From Batkoa obscura (taxonomy: Eukaryota > Entomophthoromycota > Entomophthoromycetes > Entomophthorales > Batkoaceae): DNA of 64,000 bases. Numbering within the stretch: position 1 is the first letter of the stretch; every line of letters begins with the position of its first letter. The stretch covers positions 186,001 through 250,000 of the forward strand of contig JASVEC010000003.1 of the NCBI GenBank assembly GCA_030770535.1, written 5' to 3'. Below are positions 46,419-56,797 of this stretch, one piece after another. A program made the position numbers and the translations under genes. The notes under the pieces were generated by a model. The model worked only from the letters and a program-made list of their open reading frames with translations, was not told the DNA's origin and searched no databases.

Positions 46419-49400
46419 TTAAAGTTTAAGTTTTAAGCGATCAAGTGGTCTAACTTGCCTTAAATAGTTTCGAACTGGACCTAGGACAAATACTGCTTCC
46501 CAAATTAGAGAACATGCCATATTTCCTAAGCATAAACCAAGCATAGCGTATCTAAAGTAAGGTGGGTACACATTATGTCCAGTAGGAATATTGTATTTTG
46601 AAATTTCAAAATCAGGTTTTGGGTATCCCATTGCAACTAATACATTTTTGTCACCACAATTCAATCTCATTAAACAGCCAAGGCGATTAGGGTCTGCGAG
46701 TAACATATAAATTAACATGGTCAAGAAGATGGCCCATAAAATGATTAAAGAGTAATTCCTAAAGAAAGCACGACGGAATTTATACCCAAAATTATAAATA
46801 AATCCTGCATTTACAAATTGGAATAAGGTAATGAAACCTAGCGTCTGGCCTTCAAAGTTATCTCCTAATAGATACCATTTGGTAAGATCAACATAGTTGC
46901 CATCAAACTCATTACATTTGAAGAAAGATTGTTTATACAATAATCCATAAGCTCCCATTAAGAAAACGGTATTAATTAACACTTGACCAATGGTTGAACA
47001 TAATGTTTCTGGTCCTAATAAGCGAGCAGTTGGTCTATAGGGTGAAAGTTTTACAGCAGCCTTAGATTGTGATATAGCTAAAGTCATACCAATAGCAATA
47101 AAAGCATCTACAGCAATCCAAATATTTTGAGACACAGAAACTGAGAAGTAAAATGATGGAATCTTAAGCCAGGCCATGATTTCACCATACATAATAAGAT
47201 ATTTATAACCAGCAAACGAAGTAGCAAGTGCAGCACGACCTTGACGTAAAAGTTCAACACATGATGCAACAGAACGGAAAGATGATGAAAATGGTGATAC
47301 AATAGAAGCTTCAGCTTCGGATAAAGCAATACCAACATGAGCTGCACGTAAAGCACCACAATCATTACCACCATCTCCACACATAGCAGTAACACCACGT
47401 TCCATATGTAACTTGATGCAATCTACCTTATCTTGAGGTGTCATACGAGCAAAAACACGAGTATTCAATACAAGCTCTCTAATAACTGACTCGTTTTTAC
47501 AAAGTTCGTTAAAAGCTTTACCTGACATAGCTAATTCTAAGGTAGTACCTAAGCCATCTTTAGGAAACATTGAAAGAATTGATTCAGTATCAAGTAAGGT
47601 ACGATTAGGATTTGAGTATTCATCTACATCTACCCAATAAACCTGTTTGTTTTCATCAGTTTCAGCCAGGTAAACTTGGGAAGTGTTAGGCATCATACTA
47701 CAAGCTTTAGCAATATAAACCCCAGTCAAAGCAGTATCACCAGTAATCATAACAGTACGAGTATTGCCCTCTTTCAATTCACGTATTGATTCTTCAGTAT
47801 CTTCTTTGAGAAGATTCTTGAATACAATTAAACCTAATAAATCAATATCCTTTTCAAGTTCTTCACGACTCATATCTTTTAAGGTGGCAATATCAATTTT
47901 ACCAAGATCACGATGAGCTAATGCTAATACATAACAACCTTCTTTAGCCAAGTCATTGGTGATATTATCATAATCATCAGGAATTGAAGCAGGGTTTGAT
48001 AAGTCTTTAAGTTTCTCAAAAGATCCCTTAACAAAGATATGAACATGACCGGTATTTGAATCCAAAACGGCAACAGACATAGAAGCTCTAGCATGAACAA
48101 ATTCAAATCGTTTTATAATATGGGCCTCCCATGGTTTTTCATCTGGAGACTGCATAGTATCAACGTAATCTGGGGATGGTGGCTGAAGTAACTTCCATTT
48201 GGTCGATGTAAACATTTCGATATCTACTGGGTTACCGATTAAAGTACCATTTACTTGAGTTACGGAATGACATGAAGCTAACCCAAGTTGGAAAAGCTCA
48301 TTGAATTCTTCCTGTTCATATCTAAGCTCGCCAAATCTCTTTTCTGATCCAACTATTTGCCCACCGTAAAACTCAAGACCCTCTTTCGTTAAAGTGCCAG
48401 TTTTATCAAAGCAAAAGATCTGGACTTTACCAGCTATCATGATTCTAGGTAAATCAACGCAGAAAATTTTCTTTTTTCTTAATTCATTAGAAGCAACGGA
48501 CTGACCTACTACCAAGGCAGCAGGCAAAATGGGAGATAAAATTTGAGATAAACAGAACATACCATAAAACCAAGAAGCTGTACCGCCCTTTTGTTGCAGC
48601 CATAATGATAGACAGAAAAGGACTACACCCCAGATAGCTAAAATAATAATAACTACTTTAAGTTGTTCATCAAATATAAATGAAATTGGGTTGGGGAATA
48701 AGATCTTGTAAACTAGTTGACCCTTATCGGTAGAGGTAGAAGTTTGGTAAACCAAAGCTGTAACTATTTGCTCATCATTGGATGGTGTGATTTGCACAAC
48801 AGTTGTGCCAGAGAACAAAGAATTAATTTTTGATGCACCTAATCGATCATAAACAGTTTCTTCATTTTTTACTGGGAATTTACGAATAGGTAAAGGTTCT
48901 CCAGTTAATGAGGATTCATCAGCAACGATATTACCACTAATTAAAATAGCATCGCAAGGGACCACTTTATTATTTTCAACTTGGAAAATATCTCCTGGTA
49001 CAAGGTCAGCAGTAGATTTATCAGTCCATTCACCATCTCTCAATATTTTAACATGATCCTGATGTTCTGCCATCTTTTTAACTCTTTTTTCGGCCCTAAG
49101 TCTGACTACTACCTTAATAAAGGCTGATACGAAAATAACTGCAGTATCTACCAAACCAATCTCATAGTAAGCAAGATAGTAAAAAAGCCACATAATCATA
49201 AGCTGATAAAGATAGAAAAAGGAAGTGAATTCTTGGAGGAAAGCAACAATGAAAGAGGGCACATAAACTTCAATAAAATTAGGGCCTTTAAGCTCAAGAC
49301 GACGATTAGCTTCTGCGGTTGAAAGTCCAGAACTCAGCTTAAGGAAATGAGAGGAATGAGTCCCTAAATCAAAATCAAAAGGTTGGAAGTGTGTTGAACT

Positions 49401-50558
49401 ATCGTTATAAACGTAACGACGACATTGATAATTAAAATATAATAAATCATTGGAGGTCCTTAAAAGTTGCGTGGATGTAATTCTATAATTAGCACCTAAA
49501 GCTACTTTTAAGCCTTGTTCTACTTGACGTAATTTGGCAAGAATTTGGGACCCATCGTCCAATAAGATGGTAGGGATCTGTGGTTGTTCAATTTGGATAT
49601 ATTGGGCTTGAAGAGGCTTAACTTGGATACGGAAGAAATTCCTTAAGCGGAAACGGAAAACATTAAGCACTACAAACCAAGTAGTAGCAAAAATCCAAAT
49701 ACCAATGAACATGGATGAAGAAAGATCATAACTTTCATGAGCTATACCATAAAACTTCCCATTGAGAGCACCATAATAATCGGCTGTAATAACGGCAAGG
49801 TAGACGATCCATCCAACACTAATAAATAAAAAGGAGTATAACATAAAAGTACCAAAATAGTCATTGACAAAGCCTTTGATTGGGAAAGGTTCGTCTTCAA
49901 GCTCAGAGTCATTATCAGCTCCTTTTTTCTCATTTACTTCAACTGGTGATGTATCAACAGCATACATATGTTGAGCCTTGCCTTCTCTTAATCTTTTATA
50001 AGCGATCCAAAGTAAAATTAATAAAATTTCCAGACCAAGTATAGAGAAAACAGAAATCCACATAGGCTCCCTAAAGGTAAACTGGGGATTTGGAGCTGGA
50101 GGACAAGCGGCCCAGTATTTTTCATCACTAATTCCAGAAGACCAGTTATTGAGATCAGTAGCTGTATTTAATTTATCTCCGCAATTATTAGCTAACATTT
50201 TATTTTTAATGCTAGGGTCAAATGCATCAATATCTACCATAACTGGTTTCGAGGAACATGGAACGTGGTCTGTAGAATCGTCTAGACATGAACATATGTT
50301 CTTTATACCATCACAAGAGCTATGACAAGCTCCATCACCACATGGTACTTGGCCATCAGCACATTCTAATTTCACGCCTTCTGGACATTGAGATAAATCT
50401 TTAACACATAGGATGTTACATTTTAAATCTAAAACTTTGTGTCGTGGACAAACGTTTCCATCCAAATCGAAATCATTAATTGTATTAAAGGCAGGGATAC
50501 TATATACACTATTAAGTATAAGTAAACTTGGAAGAAGCTTTGAGAAATTAAGCTTCAT
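46419..50558 (-). CDS. P5-type ATPase with secreted cysteine-rich N-terminal domain
   Basis: A single intronless frame of 1,379 residues. Residues 1-20 look like a cleavable signal peptide (LLPSLLILNSVYS). About 150 luminal residues with at least fourteen cysteines follow (CPRHKVLDLKCNILC, CGDGACHSSCDGIKNICSC) before the first membrane helix near 175. The catalytic part has SSLTGEPLPIRK (Glu554), the phosphorylation motif DKTGTLT (Asp718), MCGDGGNDCGALRAAHVGIA and ALSEAEASIVSPF, all typical of P5 pumps. The helix-4 motif, PPALPA in P5B and PPELP in P5A, reads LSPILPAAL here (Ser675-Pro676). The family sits in ER or endolysosomal membranes and moves polyamines (P5B) or helices (P5A). The GNDCGAL/SEAEASI block favours the P5B side. 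The altered motif may change substrate specificity. Confidence 0.88.
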   Translation of the reverse strand: MKLNFSKLLPSLLILNSVYSIPAFNTINDFDLDGNVCPRHKVLDLKCNILCVKDLSQCPEGVKLECADGQVPCGDGACHSSCDGIKNICSCLDDSTDHVPCSSKPVMVDIDAFDPSIKNKMLANNCGDKLNTATDLNNWSSGISDEKYWAACPPAPNPQFTFREPMWISVFSILGLEILLILLWIAYKRLREGKAQHMYAVDTSPVEVNEKKGADNDSELEDEPFPIKGFVNDYFGTFMLYSFLFISVGWIVYLAVITADYYGALNGKFYGIAHESYDLSSSMFIGIWIFATTWFVVLNVFRFRLRNFFRIQVKPLQAQYIQIEQPQIPTILLDDGSQILAKLRQVEQGLKVALGANYRITSTQLLRTSNDLLYFNYQCRRYVYNDSSTHFQPFDFDLGTHSSHFLKLSSGLSTAEANRRLELKGPNFIEVYVPSFIVAFLQEFTSFFYLYQLMIMWLFYYLAYYEIGLVDTAVIFVSAFIKVVVRLRAEKRVKKMAEHQDHVKILRDGEWTDKSTADLVPGDIFQVENNKVVPCDAILISGNIVADESSLTGEPLPIRKFPVKNEETVYDRLGASKINSLFSGTTVVQITPSNDEQIVTALVYQTSTSTDKGQLVYKILFPNPISFIFDEQLKVVIIILAIWGVVLFCLSLWLQQKGGTASWFYGMFCLSQILSPILPAALVVGQSVASNELRKKKIFCVDLPRIMIAGKVQIFCFDKTGTLTKEGLEFYGGQIVGSEKRFGELRYEQEEFNELFQLGLASCHSVTQVNGTLIGNPVDIEMFTSTKWKLLQPPSPDYVDTMQSPDEKPWEAHIIKRFEFVHARASMSVAVLDSNTGHVHIFVKGSFEKLKDLSNPASIPDDYDNITNDLAKEGCYVLALAHRDLGKIDIATLKDMSREELEKDIDLLGLIVFKNLLKEDTEESIRELKEGNTRTVMITGDTALTGVYIAKACSMMPNTSQVYLAETDENKQVYWVDVDEYSNPNRTLLDTESILSMFPKDGLGTTLELAMSGKAFNELCKNESVIRELVLNTRVFARMTPQDKVDCIKLHMERGVTAMCGDGGNDCGALRAAHVGIALSEAEASIVSPFSSSFRSVASCVELLRQGRAALATSFAGYKYLIMYGEIMAWLKIPSFYFSVSVSQNIWIAVDAFIAIGMTLAISQSKAAVKLSPYRPTARLLGPETLCSTIGQVLINTVFLMGAYGLLYKQSFFKCNEFDGNYVDLTKWYLLGDNFEGQTLGFITLFQFVNAGFIYNFGYKFRRAFFRNYSLIILWAIFLTMLIYMLLADPNRLGCLMRLNCGDKNVLVAMGYPKPDFEISKYNIPTGHNVYPPYFRYAMLGLCLGNMACSLIWEAVFVLGPVRNYLRQVRPLDRLKLKL

Positions 50559-52310
50559 AATTAGTAAATTGTATCAAATAAACCAATTGATTGTATTGTA
50601 AATATTATAAAGAGGAAAATATTCAAAAAAGCTATAAACTATAAAGTCAACAAATTGTTTAAAACTGAAATACTTTCTAGTTACTTTTTATTTATATTAT
50701 TTGAATAATGCATCTTAAAAATAAACAAGATTACTTCATTTCCAAATTTTGAGGTAAATTACCTAATATGGAAAAATGATTTTGAGAGTATAAAATGAAT
50801 TCTTATACATTTAATTTGATAAAGAAGATATGAAATAATATTAATATAGTTTTAATAACCATTTCTTGAAAAATTCAAACATAAATAATGTTTTAATATA
50901 TAAAGAACAATACAATTTTGTTACTTTTACTTTTCAATAGCTAGCAGCTATCATCAAAATAACCATTTCTGTTCTTTTAAACTGAATTTGCCCATCTTAT
51001 AAACAAATAAAACTAACCTCGGTTTCTAAATTTTCCAATGTTCTATTTTACAATTAATGCTCAACTGATTTCGAGAACGAAATTGATAAATGAGCAAAAT
51101 TTGACATTTTCTTATCTCAAAATGAGTATTTTAATATTACAAAATGAAGAGTTTATTATCTCAATACCGATTACTTTGAGACTATAAGTCTGTCAACTTT
51201 TATTTATTGATCAAACAAACCTTGATAAGCTTAATCTGTAAGAAAACATAAATTTGTTGAACTTCCTGTTGAAAGTATCCCCAAGAATAACCCTTTTCAA
51301 ACCCCCAAATCGACATCATTTGATCAAGAAATAAATCAATAATGAATTCAATTTTCATACATGAAAACTAGACTATCACAAAGCTATATATCATCGAAAT
51401 TCTTTTACTTATTATATAATAAATTAATCGATGGCTTGTATTTAAATTTATTAACAATAGAGATAATGTAAAAAAGGGCTGTTTATTTAAAAATTCGGCG
51501 TTCAACTTGAAGTTTAGCAATAGTTATTTAGGATTTAAACGGAATTAGTTGAGGGGATTTTATCTATTAACTAATTAATTCAACTCACTATAAGCTACTT
51601 AGTTATCATGCAACCTTTCTTCAGTTCGGTGGCCAAATACAGCATTTAAGAACTTGTTAAGAACAATTCAATAAATTCAGGAATGAAATGGTTGTAAGCA
51701 TGATGTCTCAATGATGTCAATGATTCGCTTTAATGAAATTGATCTAATCATTATTCATAATTAAATCATTTTAAGTTAAAATAACCAATCTTAAACTCAT
51801 TATATAAAGTGTTAGTATTTACAATAGCTAGTTTGTCTATTGATTCAATTTAAACATGGGTTGGGAATTTAGTTTTGTATTTATCGAATATAAGAACAAA
51901 TAAAGTTTAATTGATTAGTGTTATCAAGTACAAAATAAAAATGCCCATGCTGTGTTTAAATCAAATCAAAATATACTAGATTTATTATTTTGGTGACCCA
52001 AACTAAACGCAGGAAACTTTTTAACTTGACATTAATTTCATTTAAAGATTTTAATTGGATTAGAAAATATTAATGATTTAAATTATAATGAGAAAAAAAT
52101 ACAATTTAAGAAGTTTAATCACGTTTAATTTAAATCACAAGTAGTTTAAATTAATAGTCTTAAAGTTAAGAAAGCAGTCTATGTTTAAAATATCACCTCG
52201 TTCAGTATCAGATAGACAATTTTAGTTTTATACGTTACTAATAGTCCTTAAATCAAACTTTTTATTACTATTAGAGTCTGCTATTAAACAGGGTTTTTTT
52301 CAAAATTCCA
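50559..52310. other. 1.75-kb AT-rich spacer
   Basis: Upstream region of the P5 ATPase. It has no gene-like frame, no repeat copy and no RNA gene that I can recognise. Confidence 0.45.
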
Positions 52311-52413
52311 TATGGGGGTGTTTTTTTGGCTTCATTATTTTTTTCATTTTTTAAGCGCTATTTGAGCGGAAAGATTATTAGTAAAACTCTTAAATGAAAA
52401 AAACATCCTTATA
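52311..52413 (+). mobile_element. MITE copy 7
   Basis: Runs TATGGGGGTGTTTTTTTGG to ACATCCTTATA, plus orientation, with the core AAGCGCTATTTGAGCGGAA. It is the first of three copies within 1.9 kb. Confidence 0.87.
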
Positions 52414-52897
52414 TTTTAGACTAAATTTTTTGAATAAATTTTGTTAATGCCTAAAAACTAGGCTTAAAGAAAACCAACCAAACAAAAAGAATCAAATTTT
52501 TATTGCAAAAAACTGCCTATTTAAATGTAAGCAGCTATAACTTAGTTCCTAACTTTACCTATATATCATATTTTTGTTATTATCACATATTTGCCTTTTA
52601 AATACTATTAAAAAAATAATCTATAAAACTAAATGTTAACGGCATAAATATGTCTTATTATAACTGACAGTCATAAAAATAAATATATTTTTATTTGTGT
52701 AATAGCAAACTAAGGATTAGAAATAGAAGTAGTAAGCTAATTAATTGTACGATTTTATACATAAATCGGATGCTATTTTTTACAACCATTGTGATATGAT
52801 TTTATAGGGCTCTACATCCTTATAAAATATTTTAGACATTTAATTATTGACTTGTATTTTTAATATAATTACTATATACAAGCAAATTCATCGACTA
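52414..52897. other. AT-rich spacer between MITE copies
   Basis: About 480 bases with no recognised feature. Confidence 0.4.
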
Positions 52898-53002
52898 TAT
52901 GGGGATGTATTTTTTTGTTTAAGAATTTTACTAATAATCTTTCCGCTCAAATAGCACTTAAAAAACGGAAAAAATAATGAAGCCAAAAAAAACACCCCCA
53001 TA
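52898..53002 (-). mobile_element. MITE copy 8, nearly consensus
   Basis: Runs TATGGGGATGTATTTTTTTG to ACACCCCCATA, minus orientation. It is one of the best-preserved copies, with both ends intact and flanked by TA. Confidence 0.9.
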
Positions 53003-53562
53003 TGAAAGATCAAATTATTAACTTTTGTTAGAGTAGCTAGTAAGCAAAGATCTTGACAAAAAGGTAATTCATATCATTAGTCGATGTATTATAGAAGGTT
53101 AAAATTACTAAATTGGTTCTAATTTAAACTATTTATTTATAATCATCTCCCTTAAAATAACAATTTTAAACTCGACTACAAATAAAATTTTACAAAAAAA
53201 TAGTTTAGTTAAATTAATAAATTTTAATTGTCTAAGACTATTAAAAAAACAGTTCAATAAAATGATATAATTTATAAAAATATACATTTAAGTATCAACT
53301 CATTTAAGAAAAATAATGCTCATAATAATGATATTATATGAAAATGATAAAAATAGTATTTTAAAAACTATTTATTTAATATACTGAATGATGACTAAAT
53401 CTAAAATCATTTTACACTTATTAAACATGGGATCTAACATTTATATAATTATTGAAGAACACTAAAAATAAAGGATATTATAAAAAACTACTATTTTATA
53501 GTACGCTTGATAAATATTTTTTAAAATATTATTTAATATGTTTAATTATTTTCAATCTTTTA
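53003..53562. other. AT-rich spacer between MITE copies
   Basis: About 560 bases, very AT-rich, no gene recognised. Confidence 0.4.
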
Positions 53563-54133
53563 TATGGAGGTGTTTTTTTTGGCTTTGTGAAAGTTGGTAC
53601 TCAGTGGTAGGAGTTAAAAGCAGCTCTTGGTTGATTAACCTGCCTTGAGTCGAACGGTCTTAGTTTATATAACTAAGATAGACTTAAATGAATAAGAATA
53701 ATACGTAATAAGTTGCGAACTATGTAAAACAAATAGAATAAACAATACTACTGTAAAATCTATATCAGACGTTGTCAGAAAGACTTAGTGGCTTTATTAA
53801 TAGTACGATATCAGGGAGTAATTCAGTTAAAAAGCCTCGAGTTATCATATTGAAGAATCTCTTTTATACTCCAATAAGTATGGATATTAAAACGAGAAGA
53901 TAATATTGTTTGCAATATGAAGTTAGAAACTCTCGCAGCAAATCAAAATAAAGGACTCTGAGTTGATTGTGTTTGAACTTGAGAACACAGCAACTTAAGT
54001 GATTGTTGTGTTATAATCAATCCGAGAGCTAATAAACCAATATTTCACAGTTTCATTATTTTTTCCATTTTTTAAGTGCTATTTGAGTGGAAAAATTATT
54101 AGTAAAATTCTTAAACAAAAATATATCCTCATA
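53563..54133 (+). mobile_element. MITE copy 9, interrupted by a solo LTR
   Basis: The left end TATGGAGGTGTTTTTTTTGG lies at 53563-53585 and the rest, from TTTCATTATTTTTTCC to CCTCATA, at about 54050-54133. The two parts join into a normal family member once the inserted LTR is set aside, so the MITE was there first. Confidence 0.85.
53586..54049. mobile_element. Solo LTR of a retrotransposon (fossil)
   Basis: A 464-bp segment beginning TGTGAAAG and ending TTTCACA, so its ends are TG..CA inside a 7-bp inverted repeat. It splits MITE copy 9, with short, slightly diverged host repeats (GCTT and GTTT) at the two sides. Its composition looks less AT-rich than its flanks, and a TTTATATAA-like motif lies near 53656. 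No internal region, primer-binding site or coding part is present, as expected for a solo LTR left by recombination. Superfamily (copia or gypsy) cannot be told from the LTR alone. Confidence 0.72.
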
Positions 54134-54541
54134 TAAACTATTCTCTGTCTACTTTCGTATCTCATAAATCAAATTTTTTTATCAAATTTTTTTTATTATG
54201 ATGTTTTGTTATTTTATATATAATAATTTTTTTTATTTAATATGACAAATTTGATTTATAATTTTCATTGATTTTTTATAAAGATATTCATTATTATTAT
54301 TTATAAATAAATATATTATAAACATTATATATTTAATTATTAAGTATTAAATCTATACTTATTAAATTGAAATAAATTAGTTAAATTGTTGTTACGAAAT
54401 GGTATTTTATATGTTTTTAAAAAATTAAATATTACTTATAAAGATCAATACTATATCTTCAAGTATGGCTTCTTATTTTATTTATTTATAACTATAATTT
54501 ATTAATAATATCATAAACCTAAAACCAATATAATCTCATTA
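54134..54541. other. AT-rich spacer
   Basis: About 400 very AT-rich bases downstream of the LisH-WD40 gene. Nothing recognised. Confidence 0.4.
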
Positions 54542-55839
54542 TTAAAACTTCCATTTCCTAATAGTTTTATCATAAGAACCAGAGATTAATAAATTTTCAT
54601 CAGCATTAAAATCTAATGAGCGTATAATACCAGTATGTCCTTTAAGTTTACCAATTGGAGTTTCATTATTAATATCAAAAATATTAATATTAAATTCATC
54701 ATCATTAACAAAAAAATATTTACCAGATGGATGGAATTGAATCTTAGGATTAGATAACTCATCTTGTTTAACACCATAATAATTTCTATATTGAGTTGAA
54801 GAAAACAAAGAAAGTAAAATTAATCTTCCAGATCTATGATCTGTTGCACATAATATATGTTTTTCATTTGGTGATATTTTTATATCCATTATATTAAATG
54901 ATACAAAATTATCCCCATTACTATTTAAGTTATATTTTAATATTTCGTAATCTTCAACATTAATATAATAAAAATAATTGTCTTCTCTAATAGCAACAAT
55001 AATATATTTACTATCTGAAGTCCAAGCTGCGGTTTCAATTCTACCTTCAAAACTGATGACTTTTGTATATTCAAAATTAGGATATTGATCATCTTCCATT
55101 GATTCTTGATTTGATTTATAAATAACTAAGTTATAATCATAACTTGCTGAAAATAAGGTTTGACCATCTGGCGAGAACTTGGCAATGTTTACAAATTTTT
55201 TATGATGGTTCCATCGCTTTATTAATTCATTCTTAGTTAAATCAGTTAAAGTTACTGTAAAATCCATTGATGAAGAAAGTAATATATTTTTATATTTTGG
55301 ATGAATGTCTAAACTTAAAACCGCTCCTCCTAAATTAGGATCAATTATTGAATCTATAAATTTACCTGTTTCTAAGTCACTTAACTTTATACTTTTATCA
55401 GTTGAAGATGAGATCAATACTGGTTTTTCTGAATTTAAATCTAAAGTCGTAGTTGTTATAATGGATAATATATTTGAGTAATGAATATTATCTATTGGTT
55501 CTAAAGCCACAATATTATCTATAACAATCTCTTTATCATTTAATACAGGCACATCCAGTTTCCTAAAAAAATCTCATGAATTTCAGAATAAGTCAATATA
55601 AAACAAATTTACTTTTTAATTTCTAGACCCTGAGGGAATTTTTCCTTTAAATAATAATCTGTAATAATATCCAACAAAGGTTTATCTTCAAATCCAGTAA
55701 TAGCCGTATCTTTAGTTAAGGAACAAAAATCACCTCCTTCTTTATAGAAACTTTCTAACGTTTCTTCGTACCCATTCAACTTCAAAAAATTGACAATAAT
55801 ATCATGAGCTAATCGAAAACTTTTGGACGAAGCAGACAT
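54542..55839 (-). CDS. LisH-WD40 repeat protein
   Basis: Two exons, 55613-55839 and 54542-55562, give 415 residues with phase kept. Exon 1 is almost entirely a LisH motif (residues about 6-38, HDIIVNFLKLNGYEETLESF), a dimerisation helix pair. Exon 2 holds about seven WD40 units, for example PVLISSSTDKSIKLSDLETG, VTLTDL, FSASYDYNLVIYK and the last, GHTGIIRSLDFNADENLLIS ending in DKTIRKWKF. LisH-WD40 proteins act as dimeric scaffolds in dynein control, splicing or ubiquitin ligases. I could not match this one to LIS1, SMU1 or TBL1, whose linkers differ, so no role is given. The compact 415-residue size is close to LIS1, but the usual LIS1 coiled coil after the LisH is not evident. Confidence 0.82.
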
Positions 55840-56797
55840 TTTTAAAAGAGATAATTTAATTTTTTTTAGGGTTATAATTATTCTACGTAATTTATGTAGA
55901 AATTAAATCAAAAATTAAAGTTGCAAATTGTTCTGTTTTCAAAAATAACCTTTGGTTTATTATTTGAATTATACAAGATTGGTATTTGAATAAAAATATT
56001 ACATTAAATATTATACTTTTTTTATTAAAGAAAGGGCAGCTAAGATTTTAATTAGATAAGTACATTTGCTAAACTTTAAATTAATATTTTTATATTAGTT
56101 GAAAATATTTAGTAAGTTTCACTTTACTTTATATTCGATCAATATTTTAAATACTATTTAAGTACTCTAATACAAAAAAAGATTAAAAACAACCTCTATA
56201 GTAAAGGATTTTGTCATAATAATAATAATAATTAATATTATTATATTTAATATATGGTCTAAGAAGTAGTTTTTCTATGGGATTTTAAAGGGATATATTA
56301 ATATGAATTCTATTTCTTTTTTTTTGAAACAACTTTTATAAATAATTTAAGCTAATAACTCAATATAAACTATAAATCCTATTTTATTCAAATAATCATA
56401 TAACTATATTGTTTTATTTATATTAACTATCAAATATATGTACTCAAATAATTTGTAAAACCTTTAAGCTATTTTCCACTCGTTGTATTTTTTCAATTCA
56501 ATGTTCCTTTTGAAGTTAAATACAGCGAACTACCAGTTAACTTGATAATAAAAGGCATATCAATATCTTAAATAAACCAATTTCAAAGCCGAAAATTTAA
56601 AGATTAGCTATACTAATCCTCATTCCAGTCAATTATAATCTATTAATGATTAAAAATTATTATCAATTGATTAAATTTCAAAACTCAAAATAAAAAACTA
56701 TTATAGAAAACAAAATTTTATTCAATATTTTTAACAATTCCAATAGTCAATATCTAACGATACAATTTAAAACTGTCAGTTTATCACTTCATCTGAT
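55840..56797. other. AT-rich spacer
   Basis: About 960 bases between the LisH-WD40 promoter and the 3' end of the giant secreted protein. A short (ATA)n run lies near 56218-56240. No gene seen. Confidence 0.45.
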
